Shown in pieces: positions 1 to 7,959 of a stretch of 64,000 bases of DNA. The DNA comes from Lachnoclostridium sp. An138 (lineage in GTDB: Bacteria; Bacillota; Clostridia; Lachnospirales; Lachnospiraceae), in NCBI RefSeq assembly GCF_002160765.1, contig NZ_NFLF01000005.1, positions 160,679 through 224,678 of the forward strand. Direction: 5' to 3'. The notes beneath the pieces are model-generated. The model had not been told where the DNA came from. It saw only the letters and a program-made list of their open reading frames with translations, and did not search any database. Both the position numbers and the translations under genes were made by a program. The stretch's first letter is position 1; each line of letters starts with the position of its first letter.

Positions 1-1
1 C

Positions 2-421
2 CGGCCCATGAGCATCAAGCTCTTCGACGATCTTCTGGCCCTCCTGGCTTTCGGCCAGGAGACTGCCTGCGGCATCACCGGGCACTGCCATCCCCAGATC
101 GTGGTGGAGGCCAACGGAAATGTCTATCCCTGCGATTTCTATGCAGTGGATGAATGGCTGTCCGGAAATCTTCAGGAGGACAATATCCGTACACTCTACG
201 ATTCATCCGCGCACGCTTCTTTCCGCTCCCGTCCCCGGACGATGCCGGAACAGTGCGGGGACTGTCCCTACGCTTCCATCTGCGGCGGAGGCTGTCCCCG
301 CATGAGAAGCTCCGTATTCTGTTCCTCCAGAGACGGCTTCTGCGGCCACCGGGCCTTCCTGGACGCCGCCATGCCGCGCCTGTCCCGGCTGGCGGCAGAG
401 ATACGCCGCCGGTCTGTCTGA
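2..421 (+). CDS. Radical-SAM/SPASM maturase, C-terminal part (anaerobic sulfatase-maturase type), cut by the window edge
   Basis: The reading frame is open to the left edge, so only the last ~139 residues are seen. They form a SPASM domain, which binds auxiliary [4Fe-4S] clusters in radical-SAM maturases. The spacing CX9GX4C (ending YPCDFY), then CX2CX5CX3C (CGDCPYASICGGGC), then a last Cys, matches the anaerobic sulfatase-maturating enzyme pattern. Those enzymes convert a Cys or Ser of a target protein to formylglycine. The radical-SAM CX3CX2C motif would lie upstream of the window, so the substrate cannot be judged. A strong terminator follows directly. Confidence 0.8.
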   Translation, partial: RPMSIKLFDDLLALLAFGQETACGITGHCHPQIVVEANGNVYPCDFYAVDEWLSGNLQEDNIRTLYDSSAHASFRSRPRTMPEQCGDCPYASICGGGCPRMRSSVFCSSRDGFCGHRAFLDAAMPRLSRLAAEIRRRSV

Positions 422-438
422 TATTTTAGAAAAAACCT

Positions 439-480
439 GCCGCCCGGTCATCTGCTGTATGATGACCGGGCGGCGTTTTT
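439..480 (+). terminator. Rho-independent terminator after the SPASM gene
   Basis: A perfect 14-bp stem (439-452 with 461-474) around an 8-nt loop is followed by a T run at 476-480. It lies 18 bp after the stop codon of the maturase gene. Confidence 0.9.
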
Positions 481-635
481 GATCGCATACTTTTCTCTAC
501 TCTCCGGCATATTTTTCTGTCAGGATATAAAAAAATTGTTCTGATTTCAAATATTCATCATCCTTCCCCGATTCTATTGAAAATACAAAAGACATCATTC
601 TAAAATAAGAAAAATTAAGGATAGGAGTGAAACAA

Positions 636-1169
636 ATGAAAAAAGGAGACAAATTGTTCTATGGCTGGATCATTGTCCTGGGCGGAGTGCTCATAGGCGC
701 GGCCACCAATCTTCTGAACAGCATTGCCAACGTCGTCATTGGGCTGGTATCAGAAGACTTCTCCGTACCGCGTACCATGTTCAACCTCGCCACCGTCATT
801 TCCATGCCGGTCGTCATGGTGCTCTCGCCGGTTGCAGGAAGGTATTTCCGTACCAATCCCAAAAAGAAGATTATGATTGCGGGCTCCGTCGTCTTTGGAC
901 TGGCTCTGTTCGCCTGCTCACTGGCCCCGAACATTTACTGGTTCTACGTCTTAATTCCCCTTGCCGGAGCAACCACCGCGTTTGTCAACAACGTACCCGT
1001 GTCCACCATCATCAACAACTGGTTCGTGGAGAAAAAGGGACTGGCTATCGGCATCGCCGGAGCGGGCGTTCCTCTTGCCTCTATGGTGACTACCCCCATT
1101 ATTTCCTGGCTGGTAGATACTGTAGGCTGGAGACAGGCCTACTTAACAGCAGCGATTTCCCCGCGTTAA
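636..1169 (+). pseudogene. Truncated MFS transporter (oxalate/formate-antiporter-like), N-terminal ~177 residues only
   Basis: The start is ATG 636, placed 8 bp after AGGAG (623-627); a GTG at 627 would overlap that site. The product begins with KLFYGWIIVLGGV and contains about five hydrophobic helices, a loop of the GRYFRTNPKKK type after helix 2-3, and a WFVEKKGLAIGIAGAG segment, all typical of MFS proteins of the OFA group. Complete members have about 400 residues and 12 helices. Here the frame ends just after WRQAYLTAA, in the middle of helix 6, and the end of the convergent helicase gene follows 40 bp later. No continuation is visible in any frame, so the 3' half has been lost, probably by deletion. 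Confidence 0.75.
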
Positions 1170-1208
1170 ACTGATAGGGATTTTGCTCTGCCGCCATAAG
1201 ATCCCTCC

Positions 1209-3143
1209 TTATTTTCTCTCGTAACAGCGGTCGCAGACCTGAAACGGCGATCCCAGTGGCAGCAGCTTTCCGCAGTAGCGGCAGCGGGCGATATAATTCT
1301 GCTTGCCCTTCGCCAGATAATTCATGATCTGCATCTCCGTCTTTTCCCGCTCCGCGGCCAGCCATTCCTCGTCAATCTCCTTCTGCATCCGGTGGGAGAA
1401 CTGGTAATACAGATCCAGCTGCTTGTAATAGGTCTCGTACTGAAGAATGCCGCCCTTTTTCTCCCGGCGCAGAACCGGCCGTTCCAGAGACACGTCGGCC
1501 GACCAGGTCTTGCAGTAATTCAGCCACAGCGCCACCACCTTGCGGTCCTTGATATCGATGGGACAGGTGATCATCCGGTAGAGAAGATGCTTGTTTTCAA
1601 AGCCGTCTATCATATTCCGGCATTTTTTCGCCTGCTCATAGAGATACAGAGCCTCGTCGATATTCTCTTTCACAAAGGGCTCCGATGGCGTCACTGAATA
1701 CCAGATTTTCATCAGCTCATCCAGGGGAGCATTGATATCCAGAAGCACCTGGGGAAAGCCTAAGTTCACCTGGGTCAGGGGCTCTTCCGGCGCCTCAAAT
1801 CTCTCCCGGATATATTCCAGTTCCTGCTCACCCATGGCGCTCACATACCCTTTGTCATAGATCCCATAACGTCCTGCCCGGCCCGCAATCTGCTTGATCT
1901 CCGGTGTCCTTAAGGGCCTCCGGCTGGTTCCGTCGAACTTGTCGGCCTGGAGAAACACGATTCTGCGCACCGGGAGATTCAGCCCCATGCCGATGGCGTC
2001 CGTAGCTACGGCTACCTTTGTCTTTCCCCGGTTGAAAAGGCGGGTCTGCCGCCTCCTGATCTCCGGCGGCAGGCTGCCGTAGATGACGCTGGAGCTCACG
2101 CCCGCTTCCTCCAGCCGTCCCGCCACATCCAGAACAGATTTCTTGGAAAACGCGATAAGGGCATCTCCCTCCCGCACGTCATCCGGAAATACAAAGGGCC
2201 TGTCCTCGCAGATCAGCTCTGTCTTGCGTTCATAGCGCCTGACTTCATAATCATCCCCGCAGAGTCCGACGAGGTGGCAGATCACCTGCTCAGCCGCAGG
2301 GCTCATGCAGATATGGATTTCTTCCGCCCGCAGGCCAAGAACAGCCTTGGTCCAGGAATGGCCCCGATCCGTATCCGCCACCAGCTGAGCCTCGTCAATG
2401 ACGGCGATATCATAGTTTTCATCGAAATCCGCCATTTCTATGGTGGACGCCGTAACCCGGCTGTTTTCTTCCTCAATGCACTCCTGCCCGGTTCTCATAG
2501 TGCAGGGCACTCCCATCTCATTCATCCGCTCATAGACCTCCAGCGCCAGAAGACGCAAGGGTCCAAGGTAGACGCCGCAGGCGGCTTCTTTCAGGCGCTC
2601 CAGCGCCTGGAAGGTCTTTCCGCTGTTCGTGGGACCGATATGGAAAATGAAATGGCGGCGGAGCTCCCGCACCTCCGCAAACTCCATCTCCGGCCTGGCC
2701 GGAACCAGCTCCAGAATCCTGTTTCTCACCTTATACCGGCGGAATTTCGGATAAAGGGTAAAGAGCGTCTCCGAACAGACCGCCTCCGGCATGGTGCGCC
2801 GGAGCCAGGCAAGGAATTCGCCGTTTATCCCTTCCCGCTGCTCCTCCAGAAGCAGCCCCAGATCCAGGGCTGTCAGTTTGGGAATCATCTCCGTATTGAT
2901 CTGTTCGATCAGTTCCCTCCTGTTTTTCCGGTAAGCGTAAGCCGCCACATTTTTCAGCTGCCGATGCAGATCCTCCAGCACCTGGCTGTTGGTCTGATAG
3001 GGTCTGGCCCTGCGGAACGCTCTCTGAAGGTTCTTTACCCGGGATTGCAGCACCGAATCCCTGACGGAGTTCTTCGACTTTTTCCGCCCGGCCCGCTCAT
3101 ATTCTTCTATATAAAACTGATTCAGTTTTTTCTTTTGAATCAT
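1209..3143 (-). CDS. SUV3-like ATP-dependent RNA helicase
   Basis: A 644-residue superfamily 2 helicase. Walker A is at about 170-177 (GPTNSGKT), the DEAD-like box reads DEAQ at about 250-253, and motifs V and VI appear as ATDAIGMGLNLP and QIAGRAGRYG. This set is characteristic of the Suv3 family, which unwinds RNA in mitochondria and has homologues in Clostridia. The C-terminus carries two CX2C pairs (CRYCGK and CDRCYER) that probably bind zinc. The N-terminal ~130 residues are basic and helical. The start ATG has AGGAAGG seven to ten bases upstream. The gene stands alone, convergent with the broken MFS gene and downstream of a palindromic repeat. Confidence 0.85.
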   Translation of the reverse strand: MIQKKKLNQFYIEEYERAGRKKSKNSVRDSVLQSRVKNLQRAFRRARPYQTNSQVLEDLHRQLKNVAAYAYRKNRRELIEQINTEMIPKLTALDLGLLLEEQREGINGEFLAWLRRTMPEAVCSETLFTLYPKFRRYKVRNRILELVPARPEMEFAEVRELRRHFIFHIGPTNSGKTFQALERLKEAACGVYLGPLRLLALEVYERMNEMGVPCTMRTGQECIEEENSRVTASTIEMADFDENYDIAVIDEAQLVADTDRGHSWTKAVLGLRAEEIHICMSPAAEQVICHLVGLCGDDYEVRRYERKTELICEDRPFVFPDDVREGDALIAFSKKSVLDVAGRLEEAGVSSSVIYGSLPPEIRRRQTRLFNRGKTKVAVATDAIGMGLNLPVRRIVFLQADKFDGTSRRPLRTPEIKQIAGRAGRYGIYDKGYVSAMGEQELEYIRERFEAPEEPLTQVNLGFPQVLLDINAPLDELMKIWYSVTPSEPFVKENIDEALYLYEQAKKCRNMIDGFENKHLLYRMITCPIDIKDRKVVALWLNYCKTWSADVSLERPVLRREKKGGILQYETYYKQLDLYYQFSHRMQKEIDEEWLAAEREKTEMQIMNYLAKGKQNYIARCRYCGKLLPLGSPFQVCDRCYERK

Positions 3144-3175
3144 CTTGCCTTCCTCTTCATACTGTCAAGACCCAC

Positions 3176-3217
3176 AGCGTCGGTGTACAAAAGCAATACG
3201 CTTGATACACCGACGCT
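3176..3217. repeat. Palindromic interspersed repeat, copy A
   Basis: A 42-nt palindrome with ~12-bp arms (AGCGTCGGTGTA and its complement) and an inner AAGC-aatac-GCTT hairpin. It lies in the leader of the helicase gene. A close copy is at 39424-39468 and a more diverged one at 56054-56098. All share the GCGTAyTGC core on the minus strand. Confidence 0.75.
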
Positions 3218-3259
3218 TTCTATTGTTAATACAGTGTTAATACAGAATAATCCGGGGTA

Positions 3260-3294
3260 GAAAATAGCCGCCACTACTCGCACTAGTGACGGCT
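3260..3294 (-). terminator. Probable terminator downstream of rpsR
   Basis: On the minus strand the hairpin AGCCGTCACTA/TAGTGGCGGCT (one internal mismatch) is followed by ATTTTC. It lies about 250 bp past rpsR and before the helicase leader. The stretch 3298-3540 between it and rpsR contains no credible gene. Confidence 0.5.
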
Positions 3295-3540
3295 GACCTC
3301 ATCTGAGATAAGCTAACTATTATCGGGCAGGCCGCATGTCTCTGGCTTTCCCTTTTCTACCGTTAATATAACATAATCCAGGCCGGAAAGCAAGGGAAAA
3401 TCATGTATCCATTCCTTTCCTCCCGCCCTCCGGCCCGTTCTTTTTCCTGAGTCCGACCCCGATTTTCCTGTGTCATAGTTGAGTAAAAATTGCGTCAAAT
3501 TTTCTCTCCGGCACCCCGGAAAACCCGCATGTATCAGGTA

Positions 3541-3807
3541 TTAGTCCATTACGTAGGGCATCAGAGCTACGTGACGCGCTCTCTTGATCGCTACAGTCAG
3601 CGCTCTCTGGTGCTTTGCACAGTTTCCTGTAATTCTTCTGGGAAGGATCTTTCCTCTCTCAGATACGTATCTCTTTAACTTCGCTACATCCTTGTAGCTG
3701 ATTTCGTTATTCTCTTTGCCACAGAATACGCAGACTTTCTTTCTTCTGCGTCCCATGCCTCTCCGTCTCATCGGAGCGTCGCCTTTATCGGATTTTGTGT
3801 AAGCCAT
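3541..3807 (-). CDS. rpsR: 30S ribosomal protein S18
   Basis: 88 residues with the full S18 signature ([19 protein letters not shown]) and a basic arginine-rich N-terminus. It keeps CVFC and a later Cys-His, the zinc-binding (C+) form of S18. S18 binds the small-subunit platform together with S6. It is the last gene of the conserved rpsF-ssb-rpsR operon, 43 bp after ssb, with GGAGGTAAC just before the start. Confidence 0.97.
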   Translation of the reverse strand: MAYTKSDKGDAPMRRRGMGRRRKKVCVFCGKENNEISYKDVAKLKRYVSERGKILPRRITGNCAKHQRALTVAIKRARHVALMPYVMD

Positions 3808-3850
3808 GGCTGTTACCTCCTTCTATATTTCAAAAACTGTTCCACGATTG

Positions 3851-4312
3851 TCAGTTGAACGGGAGCTCCTCGTCGATTCCGTCCGGGATATTCATAAAGC
3901 CGTCTCCCGCCGCTGCGGAAGGCGCCGGCGCGGACTGGAACGGATTGGAGTTCTGCTGGGGCTGGAAGCCTGCGCCGCGCTCGCCCGCTGCGGCCTTGCT
4001 CTCCGCAAATTCCTGCTCCTCCACTACCACGTCTGTGGTATATACCTTCTGTCCGTCACGGTTCGTATAGCTTCCGGTCTGGATACGGCCGGTGATCGCT
4101 ATCTTCGTTCCCTGGCGCAGATATTTCTCAGCAAACTCAGCCTGTCTGCCGAAAGCCACGCAGCCGATAAAATCAGCAGTGGCATCGCCGTCCCTTCTGA
4201 ATCTGCGGTCTACCGCCAGTGTATATCTCGCTACCGCCGTGGCGCTCTCGCCCTGGGAATAGCGTACATCCGGATCTCTCGTCAAACGTCCCATTAAAAT
4301 GACTTTATTCAT
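3851..4312 (-). CDS. ssb: Single-stranded DNA-binding protein
   Basis: 153 residues. The OB fold occupies about residues 1-105 (MNKVILMGRLTRDPDVRY at the start). A flexible Gly/Gln/Pro/Ala linker follows, and the acidic tip DEELPFN recruits replication and repair partners. It lies between rpsF and rpsR, as in most Firmicutes, and should be co-transcribed from the rpsF promoter. Confidence 0.97.
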   Translation of the reverse strand: MNKVILMGRLTRDPDVRYSQGESATAVARYTLAVDRRFRRDGDATADFIGCVAFGRQAEFAEKYLRQGTKIAITGRIQTGSYTNRDGQKVYTTDVVVEEQEFAESKAAAGERGAGFQPQQNSNPFQSAPAPSAAAGDGFMNIPDGIDEELPFN

Positions 4313-4352
4313 ACCAACAATCCTCCACTTTTCCGGTCAAAAAACCTTACGT

Positions 4353-4640
4353 CTATGCGTCTTTGCGAACACACAGATAGCGGATGACATTCTCCATGAT
4401 ACGAACATGCTTCTCTACCTCAGCCGGGCAGTCAGCCTCAGCGTCGAACTGAATGAAGTAGTAGAATCCTTCTCTCATGTGCTGAATCTCGTAAGCAAGA
4501 CGCTTCTTGCCCCAGTCCTCAACCTCTGTCACAACTCCGCCGTAGCGGGCAATGTACTCTTTTGCCTTCTCTACGGTAGCGGTTCTGACATCATCCTCTA
4601 CCTTTGCATTCACAACTAATGCCAATTCATACTTGTTCAT
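4353..4640 (-). CDS. rpsF: 30S ribosomal protein S6
   Basis: 95 residues with the S6 fold signature (MNKYELALVV, DWGKKRLAYEIQ, GFYYFIQFDA). S6 pairs with S18 on the 30S platform. The start has an ideal AAAGGAGG site. It is the first gene of the rpsF-ssb-rpsR operon. The leader holds a hairpin (TTTCCTC/GAGGAAG) in the position where the S6:S18 autoregulatory RNA element is found in many bacteria; I cannot confirm that motif by eye. Confidence 0.97.
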   Translation of the reverse strand: MNKYELALVVNAKVEDDVRTATVEKAKEYIARYGGVVTEVEDWGKKRLAYEIQHMREGFYYFIQFDAEADCPAEVEKHVRIMENVIRYLCVRKDA

Positions 4641-4715
4641 GCTTTACCTCCTTTTGGTCTCTGGCTTCCTCACTTTGGAGGAAACAAGGAATTTAATAAT
4701 ATATCACGAGGTAAT

Positions 4716-4744
4716 ACTATACCATAGAATTTCCCGAAATTCAA
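4716..4744 (-). promoter_or_regulatory. Promoter of rpsF-ssb-rpsR
   Basis: On the minus strand TTGAAT (4739-4744) and TATAGT (4716-4721) are separated by 17 bp. The transcript would start about 70 bases before rpsF. Confidence 0.8.
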
Positions 4745-4776
4745 GCGTTTTCCTCTGAAAAATACACAGAATTTTT

Positions 4777-6150
4777 TTAGTGAATTTCCCGTCCCACTGG
4801 CTTTTCTACCATTCTCAGGTTCGGAAAACGGCTTTCGATCCGCTCGTCCGGAAAGTGAGCGTCCATGTATGCGTCTGCCGCCGTATGTATTCCCTCTCCC
4901 GTCTGTCTTACCGTATACCGGTTCAGAGCCAGGGCGGTCACTCCGATGTCAAAAACCATAAAAACTATCAGAATCCATGTGGCCCAGATACCTGTTTTCT
5001 TTGGAATTTTCTCAATCCATTTTGAGATGAACGGGTACAGGACCTTCATCCAGATTACCGCCGCGATTCCCCAGAAGAAGCAGAACAGAAGGTTGATCCG
5101 GCCTCCCAGGTTAAAGGGAATCTTGCTGTAATCCCAGAAAACCGTACCGAACACGATTTCCGTAAACACGCTGCAGATGTACTCATAGGCGCCTCCCATC
5201 ACCGTGCCGAACACGAAAATAAAACTGTCGCTGCGGTTCCTGTACTGGTAGAGAATGGCTGTCAGAAGCATACAGCCAAGTCCCCAGACAATACTGAAAG
5301 GACCATATACCACGCTGCTGCGGCTCATTAGCTTCCCGGCTGTCACAAAGACAAAAATCGTCTCTGTAATATCTCCCAGAAACGCTCCCAGGAAAAACAG
5401 GACTATCAGCTTATAGAAAGAGCAGCCTGCGGCAAATACTGCCCCGCCCTCTTTGGCCTCCTTCTTTTTCTGCTCCTGCTCTCTGCGCGCCTTCAGAAGC
5501 TCTCCGGCATTCAGAGAGGGATAGGCCCGTTCCATACGCCGGAGGACCAGCCGGGTCAGCCCTTTTCCCATCATATCCGCAGTCTTCTGAAGATTTTCCG
5601 ACACTCCGTAAAGCAGAGACTGCTTCTTTACATGAGATTTCACCTTCAGAATTCCCGTGAGGGTCCCTGCCAGATCAAGAAATGTCAGGATCACAAGGAC
5701 CAGAAGAACCACTTCCCCTGCCCTTCTTGACAGCAGCCGGAACATTCCGCGCAGGAAGGGGTTCACGAAGCGAATGGAAATCACCGCCAGCGCGCCCCAG
5801 ACAAGAGCATAAGGCAGGTTCACATAGCCGCTGAACTGGAACCGTTTTCTGGAATAATCCCACCATTTCCGGTGGAAAATACGCTCCAGCACGAAGCCGG
5901 TAAGCAGCGTCAGCAGAAAGGACAGGATCGCGCCGCCCAGGAACAGGAAAAACAGATGTCCCCGAAGCTCTGTCAGGAATATGATATAGATGACGCCTCC
6001 GAAGCCGTAGGCGGGACATATGGGGCCATAAAGAAAGCCCACGTCCACAAACTTTTTTTCGCGGACAGCGGCTGCGGCAGTGCCAATCACCCAGCCTGCA
6101 AAAGCATACAGGAAAAAGAACCACAGAAGATCATACAATATCGGACTCAT
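4777..6150 (-). CDS. Membrane protein with two CmpB-type (putative ABC-transporter type IV) domains
   Basis: 457 residues, strongly hydrophobic. The N-terminal half (about 5-165) contains YAFAGWVIGTA, FLYGPICPAYGFGGV and WWDYSRKRFQFSGYVNL. The second half (about 238-400) repeats the pattern with FLGAFLGDITETIF, VYGPFSIVWGLG and WDYSKIPFNLGGRINL. This is the CmpB/PF06541 family, whose transport role is predicted but not shown. Single-domain members are about 200-250 residues, so this is a tandem duplication with a charged linker (about 205-230, rich in E and K). The start has GAGGAGG at the right spacing, and its own promoter lies upstream. No ATP-binding partner is nearby. Confidence 0.75.
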   Translation of the reverse strand: MSPILYDLLWFFFLYAFAGWVIGTAAAAVREKKFVDVGFLYGPICPAYGFGGVIYIIFLTELRGHLFFLFLGGAILSFLLTLLTGFVLERIFHRKWWDYSRKRFQFSGYVNLPYALVWGALAVISIRFVNPFLRGMFRLLSRRAGEVVLLVLVILTFLDLAGTLTGILKVKSHVKKQSLLYGVSENLQKTADMMGKGLTRLVLRRMERAYPSLNAGELLKARREQEQKKKEAKEGGAVFAAGCSFYKLIVLFFLGAFLGDITETIFVFVTAGKLMSRSSVVYGPFSIVWGLGCMLLTAILYQYRNRSDSFIFVFGTVMGGAYEYICSVFTEIVFGTVFWDYSKIPFNLGGRINLLFCFFWGIAAVIWMKVLYPFISKWIEKIPKKTGIWATWILIVFMVFDIGVTALALNRYTVRQTGEGIHTAADAYMDAHFPDERIESRFPNLRMVEKPVGREIH

Positions 6151-6251
6151 GTCTCCTCCTCTTTCACATCAGATAAAATGTAAATGTTCTGCCGCCGGCG
6201 GGCAGATTTCCCGGTCCGGCAGCCAGCCGGCAGTTCAAAGATATGAGCGAC

Positions 6252-6280
6252 ATTATACCGGATTCCGGGAAAAATGGCAA
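6252..6280 (-). promoter_or_regulatory. Promoter of the CmpB-type gene
   Basis: TTGCCA (6275-6280) and TATAAT (6252-6257) on the minus strand, spacer 17 bp, about 100 bp before the start codon. It is back to back with the plus-strand promoter at 6298. Confidence 0.75.
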
Positions 6281-6297
6281 GCCAAAAACAGCTCTTC

Positions 6298-6326
6298 TTT
6301 ACAAACCTGCCGGAATCCTCTATACT
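6298..6326 (+). promoter_or_regulatory. Promoter of the small gene at 6368
   Basis: TTTACA (6298-6303) and TATACT (6321-6326), spacer 17 bp. The predicted transcript starts about 35 bases before the ATG. Confidence 0.8.
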
Positions 6327-6367
6327 GAAAATCATCGAAACTTCATTTCATTTTTTGGAGGGAAATC

Positions 6368-6634
6368 ATGTTCCGTCTCTGGGCAAAGGAATTTAAAGAT
6401 AACCGCATGCTGCGGGATACGGTCATCTGTGATGACACAAAGGACACGAGAACTCATAAGGTCTTCCACGCGCTGGATCAGATCTGCCAGGAATTTGATT
6501 TAAGCCAGCCCCTGTGGCTGGATACAAACATCCGGGAATTCCAGCGGCACGCGAAAGTGCGCTTCTATCAGGACAGCTTTATCGAACAGATAGATTTCGA
6601 TTACCTGGAGCTGCAGGTCATCGAAGAAGATTAA
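6368..6634 (+). CDS. Small conserved-type hypothetical protein (88 aa)
   Basis: I do not recognise the family. The product is soluble, acidic at the C-terminus (QVIEED) and rich in aromatic and charged residues, without membrane segment or Cys motif beyond two isolated cysteines. It is very probably real: it has its own promoter 40 bp upstream, a GGAGGG site seven bases before the ATG, and a strong hairpin structure after the stop. It is a single-gene transcript, divergent from the CmpB-type gene. Confidence 0.8.
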   Translation: MFRLWAKEFKDNRMLRDTVICDDTKDTRTHKVFHALDQICQEFDLSQPLWLDTNIREFQRHAKVRFYQDSFIEQIDFDYLELQVIEED

Positions 6635-6678
6635 CCTGCTGGATGGAACCGAAAGCAGCGCAAAAAACAAAATGAGAC

Positions 6679-6751
6679 GCGCGCCGACAGGCGCGCGGGA
6701 AAAGAGGGAGCCCCGGGGCCGGTTCTGCGGAACGCGGCCTTCGGGGCTCCC
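6679..6751. terminator. Double hairpin between convergent genes
   Basis: A short GCGCGCC/GGCGCGC hairpin (6679-6696) is followed by a large GC-rich one (6706-6751, arms GGGAGCCCCG and CGGGGCTCCC). On the minus strand the large stem is followed by CTCTTTTCCC. It can serve both the 6368 gene and the aminopeptidase gene. A short (tctgtctc)n repeat lies beside it at 6752-6783. Confidence 0.65.
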
Positions 6752-6803
6752 GTGTCTGTCTCTGTCTGTCTCTGTCTGTCTTCGTTTACGTCTGCCAGGC
6801 TTT

Positions 6804-7919
6804 TCAGATCAGGTTTTCCGGATTCAGGCAGTCCAGCTCCGGCAGCACAAAGCGGCCATTCTTCCGGATCAGACGGTCGTCAAAATAGATCTCTCCTCCG
6901 CCGTACTCCTCTCTCTGAATCATCACCAGATCCCAGTGGATAGCGCTGGAATTGCCATTATAGGCGTCATCGTAGCAGTTGCCGGGAGTAAAGTGGATAG
7001 ATCCCATAATCTTCTCATCAAAAAGAATATCTTTCATGGGCTTCAGAATATAGGGGTTCACACCGATAGCAAACTCTCCCACATAGCGGGCCCCTTCGTC
7101 CGTGTCCAGAATCTGATTCAGCCGCTCGGTATTGTTTGCTGTGGCCTTCACGATCTTTCCGTTTTCAAATTCCAGCCGCACATTTTCAAAGGTGAAGCCC
7201 TGGTAAAGGGAGGGGGTATTGTAGGTAATAACGCCGTTTATGGAATCCCGCACCGGAGCCGTGTATACCTCGCCGTCCGGAATATTCAGCTGGCCGTCGC
7301 AGGCGATGGCCGGAATATCCTTGATGGAGAAGGTCAGATCCGTATCCTTTCCAGTCAGACGCACCTTATCCGTGCGGTTCATAAGCTCCACCAGAGCTTT
7401 CATAGCCCGGCCCATTTTCGAGTAGTCCAGATTGCACACCTGGAAATAGAAATCCTCAAAGGCCTCCGTACTGGTTCCGGAAAGCTGGGCCATAGACGCG
7501 TTGGGATAGCGCAGAACCACCCAGCGGGTCTTCGGCACGCGGATACCATGATGCACCGGAGTAGAGTACAGGGTTTCGTACAGATTCATTTTATCGGCGG
7601 GCACATCCGACAGCTCCGATACGTTGTCGCTTCCGCGGACGCCGATATAGCAGTCCATCTGAGACATTTCCTGAGCCGCCAGATCTGCCATGATCCGAAT
7701 CTGCTCTTCCGTACAGTTCAGCAGCACTTCCCGCTGAACCTTCGGGTTAATATAGTGTACAAAGGGAAGACCGCCCGCGGCATAGACTTCCTTTACCAGC
7801 TGTCTCGCCAAATCTTCTGTGGAAGGACCGGTATAATTGATATATACCTTGTCCCCTGCCTTTACCCTGCAGGAATAGTTTACCAGATTTTTTGCCAGCG
7901 TCTTGATTCGCTCATCCAT
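6804..7919 (-). CDS. Aminopeptidase, M29 family
   Basis: 371 residues, the usual length of M29 (AmpS/PepS-type) metalloaminopeptidases, which remove N-terminal residues from peptides using two metal ions in the cytoplasm. The expected ligand segments are visible in order: a Glu in IPDGEVYTAP, a Glu in VGEFAIGVN, a His in GSIHFTPGNCYDD, and HWD in SAIHWDLVMI. No signal peptide. The start has GAAGGAGGAAA upstream. It is followed by the double hairpin terminator and preceded by the large exported-protein gene, 40 bp away, so co-transcription is possible. Confidence 0.9.
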   Translation of the reverse strand: MDERIKTLAKNLVNYSCRVKAGDKVYINYTGPSTEDLARQLVKEVYAAGGLPFVHYINPKVQREVLLNCTEEQIRIMADLAAQEMSQMDCYIGVRGSDNVSELSDVPADKMNLYETLYSTPVHHGIRVPKTRWVVLRYPNASMAQLSGTSTEAFEDFYFQVCNLDYSKMGRAMKALVELMNRTDKVRLTGKDTDLTFSIKDIPAIACDGQLNIPDGEVYTAPVRDSINGVITYNTPSLYQGFTFENVRLEFENGKIVKATANNTERLNQILDTDEGARYVGEFAIGVNPYILKPMKDILFDEKIMGSIHFTPGNCYDDAYNGNSSAIHWDLVMIQREEYGGGEIYFDDRLIRKNGRFVLPELDCLNPENLI

Positions 7920-7959
7920 GTTTCATTTCCTCCTTCTTCTATATTCCCATGTTTCTTTC

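Noticed and set aside
3313..3498. 61-codon minus-strand frame between rpsR and the helicase
   Set aside because: TTG start, no family resemblance, weak site, and it lies in the untranslated end of the ribosomal operon.
6752..6783. (tctgtctc)n repeat as a phase-variable switch
   Set aside because: It lies outside any gene and any promoter, between a terminator hairpin and a 3' end, so length changes would have no evident effect.
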